Origin: JAJDOD01 sp050299835 | GTDB taxonomy: Bacteria; Pseudomonadota; Alphaproteobacteria; Rhodobacterales; Rhodobacteraceae | Assembly (NCBI GenBank): GCA_050299835.1 | Contig: JBNKWP010000020.1 | Coordinates: forward strand, 1 to 64,000 | DNA: 64,000 nt | Direction of reading: 5' to 3' | Shown here: piece by piece, positions 42,867 through 51,749 of the stretch | Layout: each line of letters starts with the position of its first letter | Position numbering within the stretch: position 1 is the first letter of the stretch | Notes under the pieces: model-generated | What the model was told of the DNA's origin: nothing | Database searches by the model: none | The model's input: the letters and a program-made list of their open reading frames with translations, nothing else | Translations under genes and position numbers: made by a program

Positions 42867-44216
42867 TTACGCGCCACGGGGTGCGGCCAGCAGCCATAGG
42901 CCCAGGAAGGTGTAGGCGACCATGAAGAGCGAGAGCGGCAGGGTGGCAAGTGCCGTTCGCCGTCCGGTTCCGTAGAGGTCGAGGGCGATGCGATGGGCCA
43001 GCAGAATGGACCAGACATGGCCGATCACCACGAGGCCCGCCTGGGTGAGCCAGATCGGGCGGACCGTGTCGAGGCGATTGAAGAAGCCGGTTGTGACGTG
43101 GAAGGAGCCGATGCCAAGCAGGTCCGCGCCGGTGTCGAGCGGGTCGGTGAGGGCCACAGCCGTGTATTGGAGGCCGACCAGAAACGAGGGCAGGTAATGG
43201 GCCATATGATAGACCAGCGCGATGGGCAGGAGGGACAGGGCCAGGCGTTCGAAATCGGTGCCGAAGGAGGTTGACGGGGAGACCAGCCGTCGACCGAGCC
43301 AGACGAACGTGGCGAATGCGATTGCCAGTAGGGCAAGGGCGGCGGCAAGCCCTGTGAGGGTTTCTGTCACCACAGCGGAGCGGCCGGGGAATTCGAGCGG
43401 GTTCACTCCGATCATCGCCAGCCACCAGAATGTTTCGTTCAGCCCGTCGAAGCTGCCAGCCCCTAGCAGGGCGAGTGCGAACCATCCGCTTGCAGGCAGA
43501 GCCGGGCGCAGCAACTGCCAGCCCGGCCCCCCTATGCCGTCCGGCGCTCGGGCGGAGAGGCGGGCATATGAGCCGCAGATCGCCTGTCCCAGTTCGACCC
43601 GATCGAACCAGGACGGTCCGGCGATGAGCAGACCGGCCATCGTCACAGCCCAATAGATCGCAACTGCCGTGGCAAGACGGCCCGGATCGTCAGGCGCGAT
43701 GTCGGCGAGAAGAAACGCGGCAAAGGCGACAAGCAGGAGTGTGGCCGGTATCCGCCCCCAGTGCAGGGGAACCGGGCGTTGCGGCCATGTCGGGTTCAAC
43801 AGATGATAGAGGCCGGTCCAGGGGTTCAGGCAGGTCCAGAGATTGCCGACGATGCCGGAGAGGCTGACCACGCCGACCCAGCCCACTGTCCAGAAGACAA
43901 GCGGCAGCGGGTTCGAGAGCGGGTCCGGCGGACCGGCGATGCCAAGACCCACCAAGGCGGCGAGCAGCACGAAACTGAGAAGGCTGGTCACGGTTGCAAG
44001 TTGCGGAATTGGTCGCGGCACCCGTGAGCGATGGGCGAACAGGGCGATGATCGCGCGATCGGGGATAAGCAAAAGCCCCAGGACCGTTGCCGCCACGACG
44101 CAAACACCTGCGGTGATGTAGATGTCGGTGGGCAGCAGGAGCACGAAGGCCTGATCGCTGGCATGGGCCCGGGCCATTCCGGGCACCAGGGCAAGCGTGA
44201 CGAGAGCGCGTTTCAT
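42867..44216 (-). CDS. Polytopic membrane protein of unknown function
   Basis: 449 residues from the ATG at 44216; the much longer open frame beyond it runs opposite the hyuA gene and is a shadow. A signal-like N-terminus (MKRALVTLALVPGMARAHA) is followed by about ten or eleven hydrophobic helices, with NLWTCLNPWTGLYHL, WFALALLGAGSFDGLNETFW and HMAHYLPSFLVG between them. Two His residues in the last motif and several Trp-rich loops are noticeable. It vaguely recalls membrane proteins labelled fenitrothion hydrolase, but I cannot support a function. It lies 114 bases upstream of the binding-protein gene on the same strand, divergent from hyuA, so a link with the catabolic block is plausible. 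Confidence 0.75.
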   Translation of the reverse strand: MKRALVTLALVPGMARAHASDQAFVLLLPTDIYITAGVCVVAATVLGLLLIPDRAIIALFAHRSRVPRPIPQLATVTSLLSFVLLAALVGLGIAGPPDPLSNPLPLVFWTVGWVGVVSLSGIVGNLWTCLNPWTGLYHLLNPTWPQRPVPLHWGRIPATLLLVAFAAFLLADIAPDDPGRLATAVAIYWAVTMAGLLIAGPSWFDRVELGQAICGSYARLSARAPDGIGGPGWQLLRPALPASGWFALALLGAGSFDGLNETFWWLAMIGVNPLEFPGRSAVVTETLTGLAAALALLAIAFATFVWLGRRLVSPSTSFGTDFERLALSLLPIALVYHMAHYLPSFLVGLQYTAVALTDPLDTGADLLGIGSFHVTTGFFNRLDTVRPIWLTQAGLVVIGHVWSILLAHRIALDLYGTGRRTALATLPLSLFMVAYTFLGLWLLAAPRGA

Positions 44217-44318
44217 TGCGGGAACGTTGCGACAAGGTGAGGGGGAAGACAAGCCGCGCGACTGTCGCAATGAAGGCTTGGGTGCCGTTGACAGTCGCGG
44301 TCCGGAAGGCTCTCTTGC

Positions 44319-46370
44319 ATGGGCGTTGATCGAGAGGCGGAATTGGGCGGAATTGTCGGCGTCGATGTAGGCGGTACGTTCACCGATCTGGCCATGATCG
44401 GTCCGGACGGGGCATTGAGAATTGCCAAGGTGCCGACGACTTTGGACAATCAGGCGTTCGGGGTGCTGGCCGCGCTGGACAGTGCCGGGGTCGATCTGCC
44501 GGCGCTCGATCTGATCGTGCATGGGACGACGACCACAACGAATGCCATTCTGGAACGGAGGCTTTCGAAGACTGGTCTGATCACCACGCGCGGGTTTCGC
44601 GACGTGCTGGAACTTGGGCGCAGGACGCGCCCGCAAGCCTATGGAATGAAAGGAGAGTTTCGCCCAGTCATTCCGCGCGATCTGCGGATCGAGGTGCCGG
44701 AGCGGATGGATGCCGGTGGCGAGGTGCTGGTCCCGCTGGACGAGGACGCGCTGCGGGCGGCGGTGGAGCAGCTTCTGGACGCCGGGTGCGAGGCGCTGGT
44801 GATCCATTTCCTGCATGCCTATGCCAATCCGGCGCATGAACTCCGCGCCGCGGAAATCGCCGCCGAGACCTGGCCGAACGGGTTCATCACCGTGGGGCAT
44901 GGATTGCTGTCGGAAACCCGCGAGTTCGAGCGCGGCGTGACGGCGGCGGTGAACGCCAGCGTTCAGCCCTTGCTGGAACGCTACATGGCGCGGCTCCGCG
45001 ACGAGCTGGCGGGGCGCGGCTATCCGGGCGACGTGCTGGTGATGAATGGCAATGGCGGCATGGTGTCCTCGCATTTCGTGGCGCGGGAGGCGGCCAAGAC
45101 GGTGATGTCGGGGCCTGCCTCGGGGGTGATGGCCGCCGGTTACACCGGGCGGGCGGCAGGGTTCGCGAACCTCATCACCTATGACATGGGCGGGACGTCC
45201 ACCGATGTGGCGTTGATCCGCGATGGCGTGGCGCCGGTGTCGAACGAGATCGAGATCGAATACGCGATGCCGATCCATGTGCCGATGGTCGATGTTCGGA
45301 CCGTCGGCGCGGGCGGCGGGTCGATCGCGCGGGTGAACGCCGCCGGCCTCTTGGAGGTCGGGCCGGAAAGCGCGGGCGCCGATCCCGGGCCGATCTGCTA
45401 CGGGCGGGGCGGGGTGCGACCGACGATTTCGGATGCGAACCTGCTGCTTGGGAGGCTCGATCCGGGCAAGCTCGCCGTGACCGGTGGCGTGACGCGGGAG
45501 GCGGTGGCCGAGGTCTTTGCGCGGGACCTGGGCGCTCCGCTTGGCGTCGATGCGGAAGGCGCGGCACTGGCGGTGGTGCGGCTGGCCAATGCGAAGATGG
45601 CGGGAGCGATCCGCATGGTCTCGCTGTCGCTGGGGGCGGATCCTCGGGATTTCGCGCTCTTTGCCTTCGGGGGCGCGGGGCCGCTTCACGCCGTCGCGCT
45701 GGCCCGCGAACTGGGCGTGCCGAGGGTGCTGGTCCCGGTCAGGCCGGGGATCACCAATGCGCTGGGCTGCATGGTCGCGGATTTGCGGCACGATTACGTC
45801 CGAACGATCAATGCGCCGCTGGACGATTTCGATCCGGGGGCCATCCATGCGATCTTCGGTCAGCAGGTGGCGGCCGGGCGCGCGGCGCTGGGCGAGGAAT
45901 CGGTCGCGATCCGCGAGGTGCAGGAGCGATTCAGCGTGGACATGCAGTTCATCGGGCAAAGCCATGTTGTCCGGGTGGATTTGCCGGATGGACGACCCTC
46001 GCGCGAGGATTTGCGGGCGCGGTTCGAGGCGGCCTATTGGGAGCGGTTCCGGGTGGAACTGGCGGAGATCCGGGCGCGGATCGTCAATGTGAACTGCTCG
46101 GTCGTGGGCGTATCGGAGCCGGTGAACCTGTCGGCGCTGGTTGATGCCTCGGGGCGAAAGGCGGTGGCGGAGGCACGGGACCGCCGCGTGGTGGTTTTCG
46201 AAGACGGCGCGATGGAGACGCCGGTGTACTGGCGGGATCACCTGCCGCTGGATGCGGTGATCGAGGGCCCGGCGGTGATCGAGCAGATGGACACGACGGT
46301 GCTGATCGAACCGGGCTGGGTGGCGCGGGGCGATGCGTTGGGGAACCTTGTGGTGGAGGCGGTTCGGTGA
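44319..46370 (+). CDS. hyuA: Hydantoinase/5-oxoprolinase subunit A (HyuA)
   Basis: 683 residues. Actin-like ATPase fold: GVDVGGTFTDLAMI near residue 14, HGTTTTTNAILERR, SGPASGVMAA, YDMGGTSTDVALI and GAGGGSIARVN; the C-terminal region has a beta domain. The A subunit uses ATP to open cyclic amides such as hydantoins or 5-oxoproline, together with subunit B. The start ATG is divergent from the membrane protein with about 100 bases between. Subunit B is separated from it by a small DUF1801 gene, an unusual insertion. Confidence 0.93.
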   Translation: MGVDREAELGGIVGVDVGGTFTDLAMIGPDGALRIAKVPTTLDNQAFGVLAALDSAGVDLPALDLIVHGTTTTTNAILERRLSKTGLITTRGFRDVLELGRRTRPQAYGMKGEFRPVIPRDLRIEVPERMDAGGEVLVPLDEDALRAAVEQLLDAGCEALVIHFLHAYANPAHELRAAEIAAETWPNGFITVGHGLLSETREFERGVTAAVNASVQPLLERYMARLRDELAGRGYPGDVLVMNGNGGMVSSHFVAREAAKTVMSGPASGVMAAGYTGRAAGFANLITYDMGGTSTDVALIRDGVAPVSNEIEIEYAMPIHVPMVDVRTVGAGGGSIARVNAAGLLEVGPESAGADPGPICYGRGGVRPTISDANLLLGRLDPGKLAVTGGVTREAVAEVFARDLGAPLGVDAEGAALAVVRLANAKMAGAIRMVSLSLGADPRDFALFAFGGAGPLHAVALARELGVPRVLVPVRPGITNALGCMVADLRHDYVRTINAPLDDFDPGAIHAIFGQQVAAGRAALGEESVAIREVQERFSVDMQFIGQSHVVRVDLPDGRPSREDLRARFEAAYWERFRVELAEIRARIVNVNCSVVGVSEPVNLSALVDASGRKAVAEARDRRVVVFEDGAMETPVYWRDHLPLDAVIEGPAVIEQMDTTVLIEPGWVARGDALGNLVVEAVR

Positions 46371-46388
46371 GGCGGGCGTTGGAGATGC

Positions 46389-46406
46389 GTATTTTGGACA
46401 AGATGA
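46389..46406 (+). repeat. GTATTT element, copy d
   Basis: GTATTT, four bases and CAAGATGA, ending two bases before the ATG of the DUF1801 gene. It is the same layout as the copies at 32854 and 39487. Its position directly over the ribosome-binding region suggests either a translation-related role or chance placement of a dispersed motif. Confidence 0.5.
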
Positions 46407-46407
46407 A

Positions 46408-46806
46408 ATGATGGCCGGGATGCCGAAAGAGGTCGCCGCGGTTTTTGCGGGGTATGACGCGGAAGTGCGGGCGTGTCTGGAAGACGTGCGGGGGTTGATC
46501 TTCGAGGTGGCCTCGGAGGCAGGCGCCGGGCCTTTGACGGAAACCCTGAAATGGGGCGAGCCGGCTTATCTGACCGAGGCGACCAAGGCGGGATCGACCG
46601 TGCGGCTGGGGTTGAACAAGGGGCGGCCTGCGGTGTTTTTCATCTGTCACACGCGCCTGGTGGACGGGTTTCGGGCGGATTTCCCGGAGGCGTTCGAGTA
46701 TCTGGGGAACCGGGGGATCTTGCTGGAACCGGGGTTAGATCGGGACGCTCTGGCGCTCTGCCTGGCCCGGGCGTTGACCTATCATCGGGAGAAGGTGCGG
46801 GCATGA
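46408..46806 (+). CDS. DUF1801-family protein
   Basis: 132 residues from the ATG at 46408; the next codons include a second ATG at 46411. The compact fold with LIFEVASEAGAGPLTETLKWGEPAYLTEA, VRLGLNKGRPAVFFICHTRLVDGF and REKVRA matches DUF1801 (YdhG-like), function unknown. Its stop overlaps hyuB's ATG (ATGA), so it is co-translated between the two hydantoinase subunits. This constant-looking coupling may indicate a helper or ligand-binding role, or mere insertion. Confidence 0.8.
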   Translation: MMAGMPKEVAAVFAGYDAEVRACLEDVRGLIFEVASEAGAGPLTETLKWGEPAYLTEATKAGSTVRLGLNKGRPAVFFICHTRLVDGFRADFPEAFEYLGNRGILLEPGLDRDALALCLARALTYHREKVRA

Positions 46807-48449
46807 GTGTCGATCCGATCACGCTGTCGGTCATCCAGGCGGGGCTGGCGCAGGTTTGCGACGAGATGGACATGACGTTTTCGCGGGCGGCGTTCTCCCC
46901 GGTGATCGCTGAGGCCAATGACCGCTCGGACGGGATTTATTCTGCCGAGGACGGGGCGCTGATCGCGCAAGGGGCGGGCGGTTTGCCGGTCTTCGTGGGC
47001 ACGATGCAGGACAGCACGCGGCAGTTGATCGGGCGCATCCGCTCGGGCGAGACCGCGGCGCCGGAGCCGGGCGATGTCTATATCGTCAACGACCCCTATC
47101 TGGGCGGCACGCATCTGATGGATGTGCGGTTCGCGCGGCCGTTCTATCGGAATGGTGAGATTTTCTGCTGGCTGTCGAATACAGGGCACTGGCCGGATAC
47201 CGGCGGATCGGTGCCGGGCGGGTTTTCGGCCAGCGCCACGGCGGTGGAGCAGGAGGGATTGCGGCTGCCGCCGGTGAAGCTTTTCAAGAAAGGCGAGATG
47301 GACCGGGAGATATATGCGATCATCTGTTCCAACATTCGGGTGGCGGATCAGCGGATCGGGGATGTGAAGGCGCAGGCCGCCGCCTTGCAGGTGGGCGAGG
47401 ACCGGCTGGGGGCTTTGCTGGACCGCTATGGTGATGATGTGGTGCGCGAGGCAATCGCGGAACTGCGCGACCGGGCGGAGGCGCAGATGCGGGCGCTGAT
47501 CGAAGAGGTGCCGGATGGGGTCTATCGGTCGGTGGCCTGGGTGGATAGCGACGGGGTGGTGAACGAGCCTCTGGCAATCCGGCTGGTGGTGGAGAAGACG
47601 GAGGGGCATCTGCGGTTCGATTTCTCGGAAAGCTCGGGGCCGTGCCTTGGCCCGATGAACTCGGTTCGGGCGACGACACTGTCGTCGGTCTATCTGGCCG
47701 TGCGCCACATTTTCCCCGAAGTGCCGATCTCGGCGGGGGCGTTTGCACCTCTGGAGGTGGTGGGCATAGAGGGAACTTTCCTCGATGCGCGGTATCCAAG
47801 GCCGGTTTCAGGATGCGCGGCGGAGGTGAGCCAGCGGATCGCGGAAGCCGTGTTCGCGGCGCTGGTCGAGGCTTTGCCCGACCGGGTGACGGCGGCACCT
47901 GCAGGGACGAGCGGGAATTTCGCGCTGGGCGGGCACGATCCGGCGACGGGGCGGGACTTCGTGATGTACCAGCTCTCGGGCGGCGGCTATGGCGGGAATG
48001 CCGACCATGACGGGCTGTCGAACGGGTGCTCGACCATCGGCATCTCGAAAGCGCCACCGGTGGAGATCATGGAGCAGAATTTTCCGGTTCTGTACCATCG
48101 CTATGCCTTGCGTGAAGGCTCGGGCGGAGCGGGGAAGCACCGTGGCGGGCTGGGGCTGGATTACGAGGTCGAGTTGCGGCGCGGTCAGGCTCGGGCGAGT
48201 TTCGTCATGGATCACGGGCGGTTCGGGCCTCAGGGCGCGTTCGGGGGCGCGGATGGCGCGGTGAACGAGGTGGAGATCTGGCAGGATGGGGTGCGCCATG
48301 TGCCGGAGCATCTGTCGAAAGCGCAGGATATACCGCTGGAAGCCGGCGACCGGGTGCGTGTACGCACGCCGGGTGGTGGTGGCTATGGTGATCCGGCGGA
48401 GCGCGATCCGGAGTTGGCGCGCGAGGATGAACGGTTGGGGCGGACATGA
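46803..48449 (+). CDS. hyuB: Hydantoinase/5-oxoprolinase subunit B (HyuB)
   Basis: 548 residues from the ATG at 46803. Family segments: DEMDMTFSRAAFSPVIAEANDRSDGIY, VNDPYLGGTHLMDVRF, FWLSNTGHWPDTGG-like CWLSNTGHWPDTGG, and the Gly-rich end TPGGGGYGDP. Subunit B completes the ATP-dependent amidohydrolase with HyuA. The stop overlaps the next gene's ATG by four bases. Confidence 0.93.
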   Translation: MSVDPITLSVIQAGLAQVCDEMDMTFSRAAFSPVIAEANDRSDGIYSAEDGALIAQGAGGLPVFVGTMQDSTRQLIGRIRSGETAAPEPGDVYIVNDPYLGGTHLMDVRFARPFYRNGEIFCWLSNTGHWPDTGGSVPGGFSASATAVEQEGLRLPPVKLFKKGEMDREIYAIICSNIRVADQRIGDVKAQAAALQVGEDRLGALLDRYGDDVVREAIAELRDRAEAQMRALIEEVPDGVYRSVAWVDSDGVVNEPLAIRLVVEKTEGHLRFDFSESSGPCLGPMNSVRATTLSSVYLAVRHIFPEVPISAGAFAPLEVVGIEGTFLDARYPRPVSGCAAEVSQRIAEAVFAALVEALPDRVTAAPAGTSGNFALGGHDPATGRDFVMYQLSGGGYGGNADHDGLSNGCSTIGISKAPPVEIMEQNFPVLYHRYALREGSGGAGKHRGGLGLDYEVELRRGQARASFVMDHGRFGPQGAFGGADGAVNEVEIWQDGVRHVPEHLSKAQDIPLEAGDRVRVRTPGGGGYGDPAERDPELAREDERLGRT

Positions 48450-49555
48450 GTGATACAAGTGGGCCGAAGGCCGGGAAGTTCCTGCATCTGAGGCGGCTGG
48501 ATAAGGGGGCACCGGTGGCTCCGCCCTTGGTGCAGGCGTCGATGTATCATCTGCCGGGCGAGCCGGTTGCGTCGGCGACCTATGGGCGGGGGGAGAACCC
48601 GACCTGGGAGATGGTCGAGGAGGCGCTGGGCTATCTGGAAGACGCGCCGGTCGTGCTGTTCCCGTCTGGCATGGGCGCGATTTCGGCGGCGATGTTCGCG
48701 TCGCTTGGGGCTGGCAAGCGGGTGCTCTTGCCGTCGGACGGGTATTACACGCCAAGGATATTGGCGGAGGGATACCTGGCGCGGTTCGGCGTCGAAGTGG
48801 AGATGCGACCGACGGCCCGCTTCGAAGAAGGCGGGTTCGAGGGGTTCGACCTGGTTTTCATCGAAACGCCGTCCAATCCGGGGCTGGACCTGATCGATAT
48901 TCGCGCCGTGGCCGATGCTGTGCATCGTGCTGGCGGGCTTGTGGTGGTGGACAATACGACCATGACGTCGCTTGGACAGCGGCCTTTGGAACTGGGGGCG
49001 GATGTGGTGGTGGCCTCGGACACCAAAGCGCCGGGTGGGCATTCGGACCTGCTGATGGGGCATGTGGCGTGCCGGGACGACGCATATCTGGCGCGGGTGC
49101 GCGAGTGGCGGAAACTCTCGGGTGCGATTCCGGGGCCCTGGGAGGCCTGGCTTTTGCATCGGGGGCTGGAGACGCTGGAGGTGCGGTTCGACCGGATGTG
49201 TTCCTCTGCCGGGGTGATCGCGGAGCGGCTTGCGGAGCATCCCTCGGTCCTTGCTGTGCGCTATCCGGGGCTGGAGGCCGACCCCGCGCACGGGCTGGCC
49301 AAGGTGCAGATGGCGCGGTTCGGCTTCCTCATCCAGGTGACGTTGAAGGATGCCGAGGTGGCGGAGGCGTTCATTGAGGGCTGTGCCCTGCTGCAACCGG
49401 CGACGTCTTTCGGAGGCGTCCATTCATCCGCCGAGCGGCGGTTGCGGTGGGGGGATGATGTGGCTCCGGGTGCGATCCGGATCTCCATCGGTTGCGAGCC
49501 GGTCGAGGAGCTTTGGGAAGCCATGGCGGACGCGCTGGACCGGGTCGGCGGGTAG
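48446..49555 (+). CDS. Cys/Met-metabolism-type PLP enzyme (cystathionine gamma-synthase/lyase family)
   Basis: 369 residues, coupled to hyuB by ATGA. Fold-type I: YGRGENPTW at 47-54, the LFPSGMGAISAAM PLP-phosphate loop, VVDNTTMTS with Asp169 (ring nitrogen), and SDTKAPGGHSDLLMG with the Schiff-base Lys194. The HSD part is family-like, but KAPG replaces the usual KYLxGH. The reaction could be gamma- or beta-elimination or replacement on sulphur or oxygen side chains. The hyuAB partner suggests that it acts on the amino acid released from a cyclic amide, by context. Confidence 0.85.
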   Translation: MSDTSGPKAGKFLHLRRLDKGAPVAPPLVQASMYHLPGEPVASATYGRGENPTWEMVEEALGYLEDAPVVLFPSGMGAISAAMFASLGAGKRVLLPSDGYYTPRILAEGYLARFGVEVEMRPTARFEEGGFEGFDLVFIETPSNPGLDLIDIRAVADAVHRAGGLVVVDNTTMTSLGQRPLELGADVVVASDTKAPGGHSDLLMGHVACRDDAYLARVREWRKLSGAIPGPWEAWLLHRGLETLEVRFDRMCSSAGVIAERLAEHPSVLAVRYPGLEADPAHGLAKVQMARFGFLIQVTLKDAEVAEAFIEGCALLQPATSFGGVHSSAERRLRWGDDVAPGAIRISIGCEPVEELWEAMADALDRVGG

Positions 49556-49593
49556 TCGATTGACGACGGGTTTCGCCGGGGAGAGATGACGGG

Positions 49594-50481
49594 ATGTCCA
49601 TTCGCATTGGCAATGCGCCCTGTTCCTGGGGTGTCGAATTCGCGGGGGATCCGCGCAATCCGGACTGGCGGACGGTTCTGCAGGAATGCGCGGAGGCCGG
49701 GTATTCCGGGATCGAACTGGGGCCAGTGGGGTTCATGCCTGAGGACCCCGCAGAACTGGGCGAGGCTTTGGCGGAACATGAACTGGAATTGATCGGAGGG
49801 GTTGTTTTCCGGCCATTTCATGACCCGGCGGCATGGCAGGACGTGCTGGATGGCACGATCAGGACCTGCAAGGCGCTGGCGGCGCATGGGGCGAAGCATC
49901 TGGTGCTGATTGACTCGATTTCGCCAAGACGCGCGCCGACGGCGGGGCGTGTGGGCGAGGCCGAGCAGATGGAGCCGGGCGAATGGGTCGCCTTCCGCGA
50001 CCGGATTGCGGATGCAGCGCGGATCGGGGTGGATCACGGGCTGACGGTGGGTATTCACGCTCACGCCGCGGGGTTCATGGATTTCGAGCCGGAGCTTGAG
50101 CGGTTGCTGGGTGAGGTGGACGAGGCGCTTTTGAAAATCTGTTTCGATACCGGGCACCACTCCTATGCCGGGTTCGATCCCGTTGCCTTCATGAAGCGGC
50201 ATATCGAGCGGATTTCCTATATGCATTTCAAGGATATCGACGGACAGGTTAAGGCGGATGTGATCGCGAAGCGGACAGGGTTCTATGACGCCTGCGGGCA
50301 GGGGATTTTCTGCAATCTGGGCGAGGGTGACGTGGATTTCCCGGCGGTGCGGGACCTTCTGTTGAAGGCTGGTTTTGAGGGGTGGTGCACGGTGGAGCAG
50401 GATTGCGATCCGACGCTGGATGTGTCGCCGCTTGATGATGCGCGGGCGAACCGCGAATACCTGGAAAAGATAGGGTTTTGA
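49594..50481 (+). CDS. Sugar phosphate isomerase/epimerase-fold protein, IolE-like
   Basis: 295 residues of a xylose-isomerase-like TIM barrel. NAPCSWGVEFAGDP at the N-terminus, GIELGPVGFMP, FDTGHHSYAGFDP with metal-binding Asp and His, YMHFKDID, and CTVEQDCDP with the last Glu. Closest in style to IolE (2-keto-myo-inositol dehydratase) and related ketose isomerases. A downstream Gfo/Idh/MocA gene, as in inositol pathways, supports sugar or cyclitol chemistry. No other iol gene is present, so the true substrate is open. About 38 bases after the PLP gene. Confidence 0.82.
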   Translation: MSIRIGNAPCSWGVEFAGDPRNPDWRTVLQECAEAGYSGIELGPVGFMPEDPAELGEALAEHELELIGGVVFRPFHDPAAWQDVLDGTIRTCKALAAHGAKHLVLIDSISPRRAPTAGRVGEAEQMEPGEWVAFRDRIADAARIGVDHGLTVGIHAHAAGFMDFEPELERLLGEVDEALLKICFDTGHHSYAGFDPVAFMKRHIERISYMHFKDIDGQVKADVIAKRTGFYDACGQGIFCNLGEGDVDFPAVRDLLLKAGFEGWCTVEQDCDPTLDVSPLDDARANREYLEKIGF

Positions 50482-50492
50482 CGGAAGCGGAG

Positions 50493-50595
50493 GCCCCGGA
50501 TCAAGTCCGGGGCGGCGCGGTGGAGAAACAGGGCGACATGCTCCGGGCCTGACCCGGAGCCTCGGCGACAGGAGGCCCCGGATCGGGTCCGGGGC
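50493..50595. repeat. Three GC-rich palindromes in a row, copy C
   Basis: GCCCCGGA/TCCGGGGC flank TCAAG at 50493-50513 and TCGGG at 50575-50595; between them GCTCCGGG and CCCGGAGC flank CCTGA at 50540-50560. The middle unit faces the other way. All three sit in the 133-base spacer between the isomerase and oxidoreductase genes of one operon. Spacing of about 47 and 35 bases does not fit a CRISPR array. Confidence 0.8.
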
Positions 50596-50614
50596 AGCGT
50601 GGTGGAGAAACGGG

Positions 50615-51748
50615 ATGGCACAATTGAACTGGGGCATGATCGGCGGCGGCAAGGGCAGCCAGATTGGACCGGCGCATTTACTGGGGGCTCGGGCGGACGG
50701 ACATTTCGCGTTGAAGGCCGGGGCGCTCGATGTGGATGCTGAACGGGGGCGGGCCTATGGCGCGGAGCTGGGCGTGGCGTCTGACCGGGCCTATGCCGAC
50801 TGGCGGGAGATGCTGGCGGGCGAGCGGGACCGGGAGGACCGGCTGGATCTGGTGACCGTGGCGACGCCGAATTCGACCCATTTCGAGATCACCAAGGCGT
50901 TTCTCGAAGCCGGGTTCAACGTGCTGTGCGAGAAGCCGATGACGATGACGGTGGAAGAGGGCGAGGAGATCGTGCGGGTGGCGAAGGCCAGCGGCAAAAT
51001 CTGCGCCGTCAACTATTGCTACAGCGCCTATCCGATGGTGCGCGAGATGCGTCACATGGTGGCCTCGGGCGAGATCGGAAAGGTGCGGCTGGTGGTCGCC
51101 AACTTCTCGCACGGGCATCACGGCGATGCGGGCGACGCGGACAATCCGCGCGTGCGCTGGCGGTACGATCCGGCGATGGCGGGTGTATCCGGGCAATTTG
51201 CCGATTGCGGGATTCACGCGCTGCACATGGCGTCGTTCGTCAGCGGGGACGAGGTGCGGGAACTGAGCGCCGATTTCGCCTCCACCATTCCCAGCCGCGA
51301 GTTGGAAGACGACGCGATGGTGAACTTCCGGATGGAAGGCGGCGCGGTCGGTCGGCTCTGGACGTCATCGGTGGCGATCGGGCGGCAGCACGGGTTCGAC
51401 ATTCAGGTGTTTGGCGAAACCGGCGGGCTGCGCTGGGCCTCGGAACAGCCGAACCAGGTGTATTATACGCCGGTGGGCGGGCGGACGCAGATTATCGAGA
51501 AAGGCGAGGCCGGATTGTCGGACGAGGCGGGGCGGCTCTCACGCGTGGCGATTGCCCATCCCGAGGGGTTTCCGCTGGCCGTGGCCAATATCTATGTCGA
51601 TCTGGCGGCCGCGATCCGGGGGGAGGTTCATGGGCGCTTTCCGGTGGCCGAGGACGGGCTGAGGTCGATGGCTGCGGTGCATCAGGCTGTGGCGTCGGCC
51701 AGGTCGGGCGGGGCCTGGGTGGACGCTCGCCCGCCTTCGTTGCGCTAA
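50615..51748 (+). CDS. Gfo/Idh/MocA-family NAD(P)-dependent oxidoreductase
   Basis: 377 residues. N-terminal Rossmann fold starting NWGMIGGGKGSQIG, LVTVATPNSTHFEITKAFLEAG, and the catalytic Lys in LCEKPMTMTVEEG near residue 108; a C-terminal beta-sheet domain has FADCGIHALHMASF. Members oxidise sugars and cyclitols or act as dehydrogenases of inositol type. Placed after the IolE-like gene, with palindromes in the spacer. The stop is one base from that of the convergent TPM-domain gene. Confidence 0.88.
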   Translation: MAQLNWGMIGGGKGSQIGPAHLLGARADGHFALKAGALDVDAERGRAYGAELGVASDRAYADWREMLAGERDREDRLDLVTVATPNSTHFEITKAFLEAGFNVLCEKPMTMTVEEGEEIVRVAKASGKICAVNYCYSAYPMVREMRHMVASGEIGKVRLVVANFSHGHHGDAGDADNPRVRWRYDPAMAGVSGQFADCGIHALHMASFVSGDEVRELSADFASTIPSRELEDDAMVNFRMEGGAVGRLWTSSVAIGRQHGFDIQVFGETGGLRWASEQPNQVYYTPVGGRTQIIEKGEAGLSDEAGRLSRVAIAHPEGFPLAVANIYVDLAAAIRGEVHGRFPVAEDGLRSMAAVHQAVASARSGGAWVDARPPSLR

Positions 51749-51749
51749 A

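Noticed and set aside
44217..46241. N-terminal extension of the minus-strand frame to 1124 residues
   Set aside because: It lies opposite hyuA in an Arg/His-rich, repeat-free shadow frame; the membrane protein has its own signal-like start at 44216.
50493..50595. CRISPR-like repeat array
   Set aside because: The three repeats are palindromic, alternate in orientation, and have unequal spacing with no unique spacers of constant length; they match dispersed copies elsewhere.
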